From positions 62,001 to 126,000 of the forward strand of contig JANYJZ010000032.1 in assembly GCA_025358305.1 (NCBI GenBank): a DNA stretch of 64,000 nt, written 5' to 3'. The first letter of the stretch is position 1; each line of letters begins with the position of its first letter. The notes beneath the pieces are model-generated. The model had not been told where the DNA came from. It saw only the letters and a list, made by a program, of their open reading frames with translations, and did not search any database. This stretch comes from Ignavibacteriota bacterium. Lineage in GTDB: Bacteria > Bacteroidota > Ignavibacteria > UBA10030 > SZUA-254. The translations under genes and the position numbers were made by a program. This document shows, piece by piece, positions 11,242 through 20,363 of the stretch.

Positions 11242-13203
11242 CTAACGCTGCAACGCGTCGTTGAGCCGGAGCGCCTCGGGGTTTGCGGGGTCGAGCGCGA
11301 GCGATTGCGCAACGAAGGCGCGGGCGCGCTCGCGCTGTCCGAGGGAGAAGGCGTAGAGCGCGGCCCGGAGGTACGCTCCTGAGTAGAGACCGAGGACGCC
11401 GTCGACATAGGCGTCACGGCGAGCCGGGACGTGCACGTGAAAGTCAGGCGTCACCATCGCCGGCCAGGCGGCCGAGTCGGCGGCCTCCGGGACGAGACGA
11501 TCGGCGAGTCCCGCGGGGATCCTCCGGAACCCGGGAGTGTACTGCGGCTCGACCTCGGGTGTCGCATAGACCGGCTTCGTTGCCATGTTCCGTTCGATGA
11601 AGCTCCGGATGACGGCGGCGTACCGGAACTCGATGAGCTGGGAACTGTACGGAAGGCTGTTCTCGAATTTCCGGAGCTCGACGAGGAAGGCATCCACCTC
11701 GGGCCGGGACTGGGCGATGAGCCAGGGATGTTCGCGTTCGAGCTGCGGGTAGTACCAGGAGCGCCTGAGGAGTTCCTTGTCGATCACCACCACATCCGTG
11801 CGCGACCTGTCGACATGCTGGGCGTAATAGGAAGCGGAGACGAAGTAATCCCACTGGTACGTCAGAACGACCGCGTTCGGCCCGACGGATTGGAACACGT
11901 CTCGGGTATAGTCCTCGACGAGAGTCATGTCGTGGAGGGTCACCTTGGGCGCATTGACGACCCCCTCCCCCACGATCGTCACAAGCGCCGCCCCGACTAG
12001 TACGGTCCGGGCCTCTTGCGACGTCACCACGGCGATGAGCTGACGAAATCCGAAGGACGCCCAGAGCGCGATCGTGAGGTACGCCACGAGGAAATACGAG
12101 TCGATGTCGTGGATATCGTAATTGATGGCGTAGAGGACGCAGCCGAGGAAAAGGAGCACGGTGAAGACGAAGAGCGTTCGGTGCCGCCGGAAGAGGCTCC
12201 AGGCGCCGAGCACGGCCAGAGCGACCCCGATATAGAAGAACTCCGGACCCAGGCACCCGAGGAAATACGCGAGCTGGCGCTGGGCAGTGTCCATCGAGGA
12301 AAAGAGCCAAACGCTATACTGCTTCGCGCTTGTATGGCGGAAAAAGGCCTCCCAGGTGACGGGATTACCCCAATTCATAAGGGGATGCCCCGCCGCACGC
12401 AACGGAAGATAGAGGTAGACCGAGAGCCCGGCCAGGAACGGCAGCGCCATCGCCCCGATGAGGCGCCACGCCTCTTTGCGGAACCCGAAGGCGGCGAAGT
12501 ACAGATAGAGGAACGCCGGCGCGAGGAAGATCGTCGTCATGTGGTTGGTGAACGAGAGCCCCAGGACGAACGCGAAGGCGGCAAGGAGAAGGGTATTGCC
12601 TTCTTTTGGTTCCCCCTTCCCCTTGATGGGACCGAGCGCTGGAACGACCCCTCGGACGAATACGTAGAGAACGAGACTCAGGAGCAGGACGTGCAGCGAG
12701 TAGACTTCGACGGCGAGAGCCTGGGACCAATAGGTCTCGGAGAAGGCGAGGAGGAGCGTGCCGAAGAGCGTCGGCAGCGTCCTCTCGTAGAACCGTGTCC
12801 GGGCTGAAGTCCCGCCGGATTGGTCGTGCTTTTCCCACACTACTGCAAGGATATAGGAGAGGAACTTAGAGTAAAAGATTAGGCCGACGGAACAGAGGAT
12901 CGCGGCCATGAGATTGAGCCGGTAGATGACGCTCCCTCCGAGCGGAAGGTGCGTGAAGAGCCAGCCGATGAGTGTGAACAGCGGGTACCCTGTCGGATGG
13001 GCGACGCCCAAGGTGTAGGCGACGGTTGCAAGCTCCCCGCTGTCGATGAAGTTGAGCGTGGGACAGAGCGTCATGGCGTAGACGATGAAAGCCGCAAAGG
13101 CGCCGGCCGCGAACACGGCGGTTTCCACGAGCTGTCGGGACCTCAGGTCTTGCAATTTCACGCGTCTGCTCCGTACGATAGTCAAAGGGTACAAATGTAG
13201 CAA
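11242..13203 (-). CDS. DUF2723 family polytopic membrane protein with C-terminal TPR-like segment
   Basis: Contains TLCPTLNFIDSGELATVAYTLGVAHPTGYPLFTLIGWLFTHLP (DUF2723 hallmark), many TM segments, C-terminal ALYAFSLGQRERARAFVAQSLALDPANPEA. Confidence 0.85.
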   Translation of the reverse strand: MLHLYPLTIVRSRRVKLQDLRSRQLVETAVFAAGAFAAFIVYAMTLCPTLNFIDSGELATVAYTLGVAHPTGYPLFTLIGWLFTHLPLGGSVIYRLNLMAAILCSVGLIFYSKFLSYILAVVWEKHDQSGGTSARTRFYERTLPTLFGTLLLAFSETYWSQALAVEVYSLHVLLLSLVLYVFVRGVVPALGPIKGKGEPKEGNTLLLAAFAFVLGLSFTNHMTTIFLAPAFLYLYFAAFGFRKEAWRLIGAMALPFLAGLSVYLYLPLRAAGHPLMNWGNPVTWEAFFRHTSAKQYSVWLFSSMDTAQRQLAYFLGCLGPEFFYIGVALAVLGAWSLFRRHRTLFVFTVLLFLGCVLYAINYDIHDIDSYFLVAYLTIALWASFGFRQLIAVVTSQEARTVLVGAALVTIVGEGVVNAPKVTLHDMTLVEDYTRDVFQSVGPNAVVLTYQWDYFVSASYYAQHVDRSRTDVVVIDKELLRRSWYYPQLEREHPWLIAQSRPEVDAFLVELRKFENSLPYSSQLIEFRYAAVIRSFIERNMATKPVYATPEVEPQYTPGFRRIPAGLADRLVPEAADSAAWPAMVTPDFHVHVPARRDAYVDGVLGLYSGAYLRAALYAFSLGQRERARAFVAQSLALDPANPEALRLNDALQR

Positions 13204-13254
13204 TCCCGCGCTACAAAAGCCAGAATGTCTGGCCGCTCAACCTTGGGTTTACCC

Positions 13255-13283
13255 TTGATTCTTTAGGTCCGGACAGGTATATT
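13255..13283 (+). promoter_or_regulatory. Candidate promoter for EthD/crotonase operon
   Basis: TTGATT-N17-TATATT upstream of ATG 13328. Confidence 0.5.
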
Positions 13284-13327
13284 GCTCTCAATTACTTTCC
13301 TTCCACCATTTCTCTCACGTAACCTCC

Positions 13328-13630
13328 ATGGTCAAATTGATCGCGCTCTACCGCAAACCGGCGGATGCCGCCGCCTTCGACAAGTATTACTACGACGTTC
13401 ATATCCCGCTCGTGAGAAAGGTCCCGGGACTCCGGAAAATCGAGATCACCTCCATTACCGGTGCGCCGATGGGCGAGGCCAAGTACCATGTCATGGCGGA
13501 AATGTATTACGATTCCATGGACGCGATGAACGCCGCGAACGCCTCCCCGGAGGGGAAGGCCGTCTTCCAGGACGTGATGAAGTTCGCCGCGGACGTCATC
13601 ATTCCCTTCTTCGGCGAGGTCCGCGCTTGA
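13328..13630 (+). CDS. EthD-family (dimeric alpha/beta barrel) protein
   Basis: MVKLIALYRKPADAAAFDKYYYDVHIPLVRKVPGLRKIEITSITG...; EthD family pattern. Confidence 0.85.
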   Translation: MVKLIALYRKPADAAAFDKYYYDVHIPLVRKVPGLRKIEITSITGAPMGEAKYHVMAEMYYDSMDAMNAANASPEGKAVFQDVMKFAADVIIPFFGEVRA

Positions 13631-14481
13631 GCCGCTACCGCGGAAAGTCGTCGCGGGAGCTCCGGTTCAAGAACCTCCTCTATGAGAAGAAGAACTGGCG
13701 CGCCACGATCACGATCAACCGCCCGAAGGTTCATAACGCGCTCGATTTCGACACGCTCGTCGAATTGAAGGCAGCCTTTGAGGACGCGAGCTGGGACGAC
13801 ACGGTCGCCGTCGTCATTCTCACCGGCGCCGGGTCGAAGGCATTTTGCACCGGCGCAGACATGAAGGAGTGGAGCAAGGAGTTCCTCGTTCAGCCCTCCG
13901 ATTTCTATAAATGGATGGGCGTGTTCATTGAAACTTTCGACCGCTTGCGCAATATCGGCAAGCCGACCATCGCGCGCTTGAACGGCATGGTCGTCGGCGG
14001 AGGCAACGAGCTGCAGATGTCGTGCGACCTGGCGATCGCCGCCGACGACGTCACCATCCGGCACGTCGGCGTCGCCAGAGGGAGCGTCCCGGCGGCCGGT
14101 GCCACGCAGTGGCTCCCCCTCATCGTGGGCGACCGGCGCGCACGGGAGATCATCCTTCTCTGCGAACCGATCACGGCCGCCAAGGCGCTCGACTGGGGCC
14201 TCGTCACCCGGGTCGTCCCCCGCAAGGGGCTCGACGCCGCCGTCGACGCGATGGCCGAACAGCTCGTCAACAAGCTCCCCGAATCAACGCGCTACGCGAA
14301 GCAGCAGCTGAACTTCTGGCGCGACTTCTCCTGGAGCCTCACGATCGGACACCTGCGCGACTGGCTCACCGTCCATACGGGCTCGGAGGAAGTGGCCGAA
14401 GGCGTCCGCGCGTTCGTCGAGAAGCGTCCCATCGATTACAAGAAGGTCCGCCGCAGAAGCACCGCTCGGCGGAAGAAGTAG
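13627..14481 (+). CDS. Enoyl-CoA hydratase/isomerase (crotonase) family protein, possibly hydrolase-type
   Basis: Crotonase fold motifs (INRPKVHNAL, ILTGAGSKAFCTGADMKEW, GGGNELQMSCDLAIAADD). Probable TTG start overlapping the EthD stop (TTGA), in frame with ORF 13282..14481. Confidence 0.85.
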   Translation: MSRYRGKSSRELRFKNLLYEKKNWRATITINRPKVHNALDFDTLVELKAAFEDASWDDTVAVVILTGAGSKAFCTGADMKEWSKEFLVQPSDFYKWMGVFIETFDRLRNIGKPTIARLNGMVVGGGNELQMSCDLAIAADDVTIRHVGVARGSVPAAGATQWLPLIVGDRRAREIILLCEPITAAKALDWGLVTRVVPRKGLDAAVDAMAEQLVNKLPESTRYAKQQLNFWRDFSWSLTIGHLRDWLTVHTGSEEVAEGVRAFVEKRPIDYKKVRRRSTARRKK

Positions 14482-14540
14482 CGCGCCCCGACGGCACCGC
14501 CACCCTCAACGTGCAACGCCCCCTGGCATACCGAACACCG

Positions 14541-16463
14541 ATGCGGTCGTTCTTCCGGGAACGGCGGCTCCTCCTCGCCCTTGCCGCCGCAGTGGCCGCC
14601 GTCGCCGCGTTCGCAGCGACGGCCGATCCGGAGCGGACCCTCACGTTCCTCCCCGGATCGCAGCCCGGCACGGTCGACACCGTCGGCTCGGGCGGATCGC
14701 TCCTGTGCAAGCAGTGCCACTACTCCCCCTCCCTGAGCCGCCCGGTCACCATCTCCACTGACTGGTCGGGAAGCATGATGGCGCAGTCGGCGCGCGACCC
14801 CGTCTTTTACGCCGCGATGGCCGTGGCGAACAAGTACGCCTCCAAGGCCGGGAACAACGCCGGCGAATTCTGCATCCGGTGCCACTCCCCGACGGGATGG
14901 CTCGCGGGACACTCCGAGGACATCTCCGGCCAATCCCTGCGCGGCACCGACCTCGACGGCATACAGTGCGAATACTGCCACCGGAGCGTCGACCCCCTTG
15001 ACCCCGACACGAGCGTCGCGCCGCTGACGTTCGCCGTGCCGGGATACGGCAACGGCATGCACGTCGTCCAGCGCATGAGTGAACCGAAGCGCGGCCCGTT
15101 CGACAGCACGTCGGCGCCGCACACGACGCGCTACGACCCGTTCCAATCGCGCTCCGAGCTCTGCGCGGTCTGCCACGAGGTGAGCAATCCGTTCAACACG
15201 ACAGGCCAGGACCGGATCTTTCTCTCCCCGCACCTTTACGCGCCGATCGAACGAACGTATAGCGAATGGCTCATGAGCGCGTACAGCGCGAAGGGGGATT
15301 CCGGGACGTGCCAGAGCTGCCACATGCCGTCGGCCGCGGGGTACATGTGCGTCTACACCACCTCCCCCTTGCGCCCCGACATCGCGAGCCACGACCTGAC
15401 CGGCGGCAACACGTTCGTGCCGTCGATCCTCCCCGATTTCTGGCCCGGCCTCGATACAAATGCGCTCGCGGCCGGCAGCGCCAGGGCGTCCGCGGCCCTG
15501 GGCCGCGCAGCGGAACTCACGCTCGACGCCTACCGCCTCGGCGACACGGTCGTCGCGTCGATCCGCGTCACGAACCTGACCGGGCACAAGCTCCCGACGG
15601 GCTATCCCGATGGCCGGCGGATCTGGATCGGCGTCGTCGGCCGGAACGCCGCAGGAGACACCCTGTTCCGGTCCGGATCCTACGACACGGACTCCGCCCG
15701 GCTCCTTCCGGACGCGCAGATACGGATCTACGAGGCGGTCTTCGGTCTGACGGACTCCGCCGCGCTACGCTACGGCCTCGCCGCCGGCGCATCCTTCCAC
15801 TTCGCCCTCAACGACACGATCCTGAAAGACAACCGCATCCCGCCGATGGGGTTCACGAACGCAGGGTTCGCCACGAGGCTCGCCTCGCCCGTCGGCGCCA
15901 CGTATGCCGACGGACAATACTGGGACAGGGCGCTCTACCGGCTCCCGGCGGCGATCACGCAGGTGAGCGCCACGCTCAGCTACCAGACCATCAGCCGCGA
16001 ATACATCGAATTCCTTGCCGCGGAGAACGCCGGCAACTTCTATGATTGGAATGACTGGGGCGCGCGCCTCCAGACCTCGTGGAAAAACCGCGGACGCTCC
16101 TCGCCGGTCCTGATGACGTCCGCTTCCGCCGCGGTCCGCGATTCAACGACTGCGGTCGGTGAGATTGCGTCGCTCCCGTTCCTGTTCGAGCTCCGGCAGA
16201 ACTACCCGAACCCGTTCAACCCCTCGACGGTCATCCGGTTCTCTCTCCCGCCCGACGGGATTCAAGGTGACGCGGACGCGCTCACGAGCGTGCGGATCTA
16301 CGACGTGCTGGGGCGCGAGGTCGCCTTGGTCCTCGACGAGCGGCTCGCCCCGGGGTCCTACGCCCGAACCTGGAACGCCGCCGGAGAGCCGAGTGGGATC
16401 TACTTTTGCCGACTCGTACGCGGGACACTCTCCCGCACCGAAAAGATGCTCTTGATCCGGTAG
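14541..16463 (+). CDS. Multiheme c-type cytochrome with T9SS C-terminal sorting domain
   Basis: Signal-like N-terminus MRSFFRERRLLLALAAAVAAVAAFAA; five CxxCH motifs (CKQCH, CIRCH, CEYCH, CAVCH, CQSCH); C-terminus [22 protein letters not shown]...SGIYFCRLVRGTLSRTEKMLLIR. Confidence 0.9.
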   Translation: MRSFFRERRLLLALAAAVAAVAAFAATADPERTLTFLPGSQPGTVDTVGSGGSLLCKQCHYSPSLSRPVTISTDWSGSMMAQSARDPVFYAAMAVANKYASKAGNNAGEFCIRCHSPTGWLAGHSEDISGQSLRGTDLDGIQCEYCHRSVDPLDPDTSVAPLTFAVPGYGNGMHVVQRMSEPKRGPFDSTSAPHTTRYDPFQSRSELCAVCHEVSNPFNTTGQDRIFLSPHLYAPIERTYSEWLMSAYSAKGDSGTCQSCHMPSAAGYMCVYTTSPLRPDIASHDLTGGNTFVPSILPDFWPGLDTNALAAGSARASAALGRAAELTLDAYRLGDTVVASIRVTNLTGHKLPTGYPDGRRIWIGVVGRNAAGDTLFRSGSYDTDSARLLPDAQIRIYEAVFGLTDSAALRYGLAAGASFHFALNDTILKDNRIPPMGFTNAGFATRLASPVGATYADGQYWDRALYRLPAAITQVSATLSYQTISREYIEFLAAENAGNFYDWNDWGARLQTSWKNRGRSSPVLMTSASAAVRDSTTAVGEIASLPFLFELRQNYPNPFNPSTVIRFSLPPDGIQGDADALTSVRIYDVLGREVALVLDERLAPGSYARTWNAAGEPSGIYFCRLVRGTLSRTEKMLLIR

Positions 16464-16536
16464 GGAGCGAACGCCGAAGGCTCTCCGAAAAAAAACGACA
16501 ACACCACCCAACGCCACACCAACAAGGGAACCCATC

Positions 16537-17310
16537 ATGCCATACACATCGATCATCGTCACCCGAGAAGAGGGCTACGCCGTCGTCCAATTGAACCGGC
16601 CCGAGGTCCTCAACGCGATCAGCATGCAGCTCATGCAGGAGCTCGTCGACGCGCTCGAAGCCCTCGACCGGGAGGACGCCGTCCGCGCGATCATCCTCAC
16701 CGGCAACGAGAAGGCGTTCGCCGCCGGGGCCGACATCACCGAAATGGCGGGCGCGGGAGCCGTCGAGATGCTCGTGCGCGATCAGTTCGCCCGGTGGGAC
16801 CGCATTCGGAAGATCAAAAAGCCGATCATCGCCGCCGTAAGCGGATTCGCGCTCGGGGGAGGATGCGAGATCACGATGTCGTGCGACATCATCATCGCCT
16901 CGGAGACCGCGAAGTTCGGCCAGCCGGAGATCTCCATCGGCGTCATGCCCGGGGCGGGGGGAACCCAGCGCCTCACGCGCGCCGTGGGCAAGGCGAAGGC
17001 GATGGAGATGGTCCTTACCGGCAGGATGATCACGGCCGACGAGGCCCTGCGCTGGGGACTCATCAACAAGGTGGTGCCGGTCGAGTACTACCTCGAAGAG
17101 GCGCGCGCGATGGCCCGGGAGATCGCCGCCAAACCGCCCTTGGCCGTCCGGCTCGCGAAGGAGGCCGTCTTGAAGTCGTTCGACACGACGATCGAGGGGG
17201 GCCTGGAGTTCGAACGGAAGAACTTTTACCTCCTGTTCGCCTCCGAGGATCAGAAGGAAGGCATGGCCGCCTTCACCGGAAAGCGCAAACCCGACTGGAA
17301 AGGAAAATAG
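16537..17310 (+). CDS. Enoyl-CoA hydratase
   Basis: LNRPEVLNAISMQLMQEL, AFAAGADITEM, GGGCEITMSCDIIIASETAKFGQPEISIGVMPGAGGTQRL: both catalytic Glu positions present. Confidence 0.93.
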   Translation: MPYTSIIVTREEGYAVVQLNRPEVLNAISMQLMQELVDALEALDREDAVRAIILTGNEKAFAAGADITEMAGAGAVEMLVRDQFARWDRIRKIKKPIIAAVSGFALGGGCEITMSCDIIIASETAKFGQPEISIGVMPGAGGTQRLTRAVGKAKAMEMVLTGRMITADEALRWGLINKVVPVEYYLEEARAMAREIAAKPPLAVRLAKEAVLKSFDTTIEGGLEFERKNFYLLFASEDQKEGMAAFTGKRKPDWKGK

Positions 17311-17466
17311 GACCACCCGGTCCCCGCCTCATCCCGCACGGATGGCCGCACGGATGGCCGCGCGGATGAATTCTGCTCGTCTGACGGACAACTATTTCCC
17401 CGCTTTTACGTATCACCCTCCAGGAATGTCGTTCTCATCCAACTGGCATCTATTGGGGGTTTCCAC

Positions 17467-19965
17467 ATGAACCGATTCAGCTTATCCGTGTTGTTTCTCT
17501 GCCTCTTTCCCGTGCTTGTATCCGCGCAGGTCAAAGAAGTGCCACGGACGACGTTCGCCGCACCGTGGGAGTTCATGGGACCGACGAACGTCCAGGGCCG
17601 CGTTCTTTCCATCGCCATCAACCCTCACAACTCCTCGACGATCTACGCCGGATCAGCCGGAGGCGGACTCTGGCGGTCGCGCACGGCGGGCCTCGGAGGC
17701 GACTGGCAGCGGATCAACACCGGGTTCCCCATCGCGAGCATCTCCGCGATCGCGATCGACTCCACCGACTCCAACACCATTTACATCGGCACGGGCGAGG
17801 TCTACCGCTACCACGCGGCCTTCGGCCCTTCCCTCGACCGGACGACGCAGGGGAGCTACGGCTATGGCATTCTCAAGACGACGAACGGCGGCGCCACCTG
17901 GACGCAGCTGCTCCCCTGGTCCCCGAGCGACCAGCGCGGCGTCGAGGTCATCCGGCTCAACCCGTTCAACCCCAAGACCATCCTGGCCGGCACGACCGAA
18001 GGTCTCTACCGTTCGACCGACGGGGGCGGCTCGTGGACGCGCCCGCTCGACGCGCTCATGGTCCAGGACATCGTCTTCGACCATAACGACACGACGCTTG
18101 TCATGGCGACCTGCGGCAACTTCCAGAGCACCGGTTGGGGCGGGTATCTCTCGCTCGACGGCGGCGCGGGATGGTTTCGGATGGATAATTTCCCCACGTT
18201 CAGAGGGAAGGCGCGGCTCGAGTCGTTCGCCGCGGACCCGAACGTCGTGTTCGCCACCGTCGGAAGCGACACGGGCATGCGCGGTACCATCTGGAAGACG
18301 ACCGACTTCGGCGCGACGTGGGACACGCTCTTGAGCGGCCGCACCTATGAGGCGGGCTGGTACGGCCACTTCGTCGTCGTCCATCCCGAGGATGCGCAGT
18401 CGCTCATTCTGGGATCGAGCCTCATGTACGCGACGAGCAATGGCGGCGCGACGCTCCTCGACGCGTCGGGAAGCGGCGTACGCAACCACAACTATGTGCA
18501 CGATCCCGCGGATCCGAACAAGGTTTACGTCGTGGGAGACAACGGAGTGTTCGTCACGAACGATTTCGGATACGGCTATACGAATATCAGCACCGGCATG
18601 GTGACCGCGCAGCTGCAGAACGGATTCTCGAACTCGGCCACCAGCCCGAACCTCGCCCTCGGGCAGATGGTCGGGACGCCCGGCGTCACCTTCACCGGCT
18701 CCACCACGTGGACAATCGGCAACGGCGACGAGGCGGGGTGGACGGCGATCTCCCAGGTGAACGACAGCCTCCTCTACCGCAACCTGAGTTACGGGACGTT
18801 CGTCGTGCGGTCCACCGACCGGGGCACTTCCTACAACACGTTCAACTTCGGCGGTGGTGGTGGCGGCGGGGTCTTCACCTTTTACCCGTCGAGCTGGAGC
18901 TCGCCCATGCTCGCCTCCCCTTCGAACCCGAACATCCTCTACGTCGGCCACGACCGCGTGTCGAAGTCGGTCGACAGCTCCTCGAGCTGGACCCAGACCA
19001 GCGGCGCCCTCGACGGCAATTTCGCGATCTCCATGGCGATGTCCGCCAAGAGCCCTGACACGGTCTTCGTCGGTATGGCGCCGGTCAACGTGCCCGCGCA
19101 TATCTTCCGGACGACGAACGGCGGCACCTCATGGCAGAACGTCACCGGGACGCTTCCGAATAAGTTCCCGCTCGACCTCGCGGTCGATCCGTCGAACGCC
19201 GTCAACGTCTACGCGGCTTTCGGCGGATACGGCACCGGACATCTCTACAAGAGCACGAACACCGGTTCGACCTGGTCCGACGTCTCCGCATCGCTTCCCG
19301 ACGCGCCGATCTCGGCCGTCGTCGTCGATCCGCTGAGCTCGGCGATGGTCTACGCCGGAGGCGACGCCGGCGTCTACGTTTCGACCGACGCGGGCGCGAC
19401 GTGGTCGGCGTTCAACGAGGCGCTGCCCGAAGGCTGCATGGTCTCCGAATTCACCATCAGCCCCTCGAACAGAAAGCTCCGGCTCGCGACGCACGGAAGC
19501 GGCATGTTCCAGCACGACCTCTTCTCTCCGACGGCCACGACGGTGGACGTCGCCCTCTCCGGGAACTGGAACCTCATCTCTTTGCCGCTCAATCCGATCA
19601 ACACGACGCCGGCGGCGCATTTTCCGACACTTCTGGCCGGGACGCTCTACAGCTACGACGGGCAGTACCTCGCCGCGACGAGCCTCGTCCCCGGGAAGGC
19701 GTACTGGGCAAAATTCCCCGTCGGCACGACGACGCAGCAGGTGAGCGGGCCCGCCCTCTCGGTCGTCGACGTCACGCTCAAGAAAGGCTGGAACCTCGTC
19801 GGCTCGATCGACCACGACGTGGCCGCCCCCTCGGGCGGGATCATCGCGAGCAGCTGGTACGAGTTCACCCCCACGGGGTATGCCGTGGCCGCGACCTTGA
19901 AGCCGGGCCACGGGTACTGGCTCAAGGCGAGCGACGCCGGCTCGATCACCATCGGGACCCATTGA
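17467..19965 (+). CDS. Secreted beta-propeller (BNR/sortilin-like) protein, no canonical T9SS tail
   Basis: Signal peptide MNRFSLSVLFLCLFPVLVSAQ; repeated TTNGGATWTQ / STDGGGSWTR / STDAGATWSAF Asp-box motifs; C-terminal GNWNLISLPL...KKGWNLVGSI module. Confidence 0.88.
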   Translation: MNRFSLSVLFLCLFPVLVSAQVKEVPRTTFAAPWEFMGPTNVQGRVLSIAINPHNSSTIYAGSAGGGLWRSRTAGLGGDWQRINTGFPIASISAIAIDSTDSNTIYIGTGEVYRYHAAFGPSLDRTTQGSYGYGILKTTNGGATWTQLLPWSPSDQRGVEVIRLNPFNPKTILAGTTEGLYRSTDGGGSWTRPLDALMVQDIVFDHNDTTLVMATCGNFQSTGWGGYLSLDGGAGWFRMDNFPTFRGKARLESFAADPNVVFATVGSDTGMRGTIWKTTDFGATWDTLLSGRTYEAGWYGHFVVVHPEDAQSLILGSSLMYATSNGGATLLDASGSGVRNHNYVHDPADPNKVYVVGDNGVFVTNDFGYGYTNISTGMVTAQLQNGFSNSATSPNLALGQMVGTPGVTFTGSTTWTIGNGDEAGWTAISQVNDSLLYRNLSYGTFVVRSTDRGTSYNTFNFGGGGGGGVFTFYPSSWSSPMLASPSNPNILYVGHDRVSKSVDSSSSWTQTSGALDGNFAISMAMSAKSPDTVFVGMAPVNVPAHIFRTTNGGTSWQNVTGTLPNKFPLDLAVDPSNAVNVYAAFGGYGTGHLYKSTNTGSTWSDVSASLPDAPISAVVVDPLSSAMVYAGGDAGVYVSTDAGATWSAFNEALPEGCMVSEFTISPSNRKLRLATHGSGMFQHDLFSPTATTVDVALSGNWNLISLPLNPINTTPAAHFPTLLAGTLYSYDGQYLAATSLVPGKAYWAKFPVGTTTQQVSGPALSVVDVTLKKGWNLVGSIDHDVAAPSGGIIASSWYEFTPTGYAVAATLKPGHGYWLKASDAGSITIGTH

Positions 19966-20006
19966 CCATTCATCACCAACGAACCGTATCGTAAGGAGAC
20001 CAAACC

Positions 20007-20108
20007 ATGTATTCCACCGTCACGCGGCTTGAAAAGGATGTCCGTATACTGAAGATCGCCTGCGCCCTCCTCGGCGTGGCGCTCATGATCATACTCTACG
20101 TCCGGTAG
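20007..20108 (+). CDS. Putative 33-aa single-TM small protein
   Basis: ATG preceded by GTAAGGAGAC ribosome-binding site; MYSTVTRLEKDVRILKIACALLGVALMIILYVR, charged N-terminus then hydrophobic helix. Confidence 0.5.
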   Translation: MYSTVTRLEKDVRILKIACALLGVALMIILYVR

Positions 20109-20363
20109 CACCGCCCACCCCCGCCCTTTTTTCGTTCGCCCGTCCCACGCGCGGGCCGCTTGAGTACGTTGCTTGAGCACGTCCAAGATGGCGTGCAACT
20201 TTCCTTCCCTTTTCCTACATTTGCGTCCATGACGCAACCCCCGAGAGTACGCATCCCGGCAGCGCGCGGCCGAAGATCCGCGGCAACCATGGCGGGAGCG
20301 ACCATTCGGTCGCACACACCCCCGCCCCTCGTCTATCAAGCGCGTAAGAAAGGACGAACATCG

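Noticed and set aside
14022-14540. N-terminal extension of the cytochrome ORF
   Set aside because: This part overlaps the crotonase in another frame; the signal peptide start at 14541 is the credible one.
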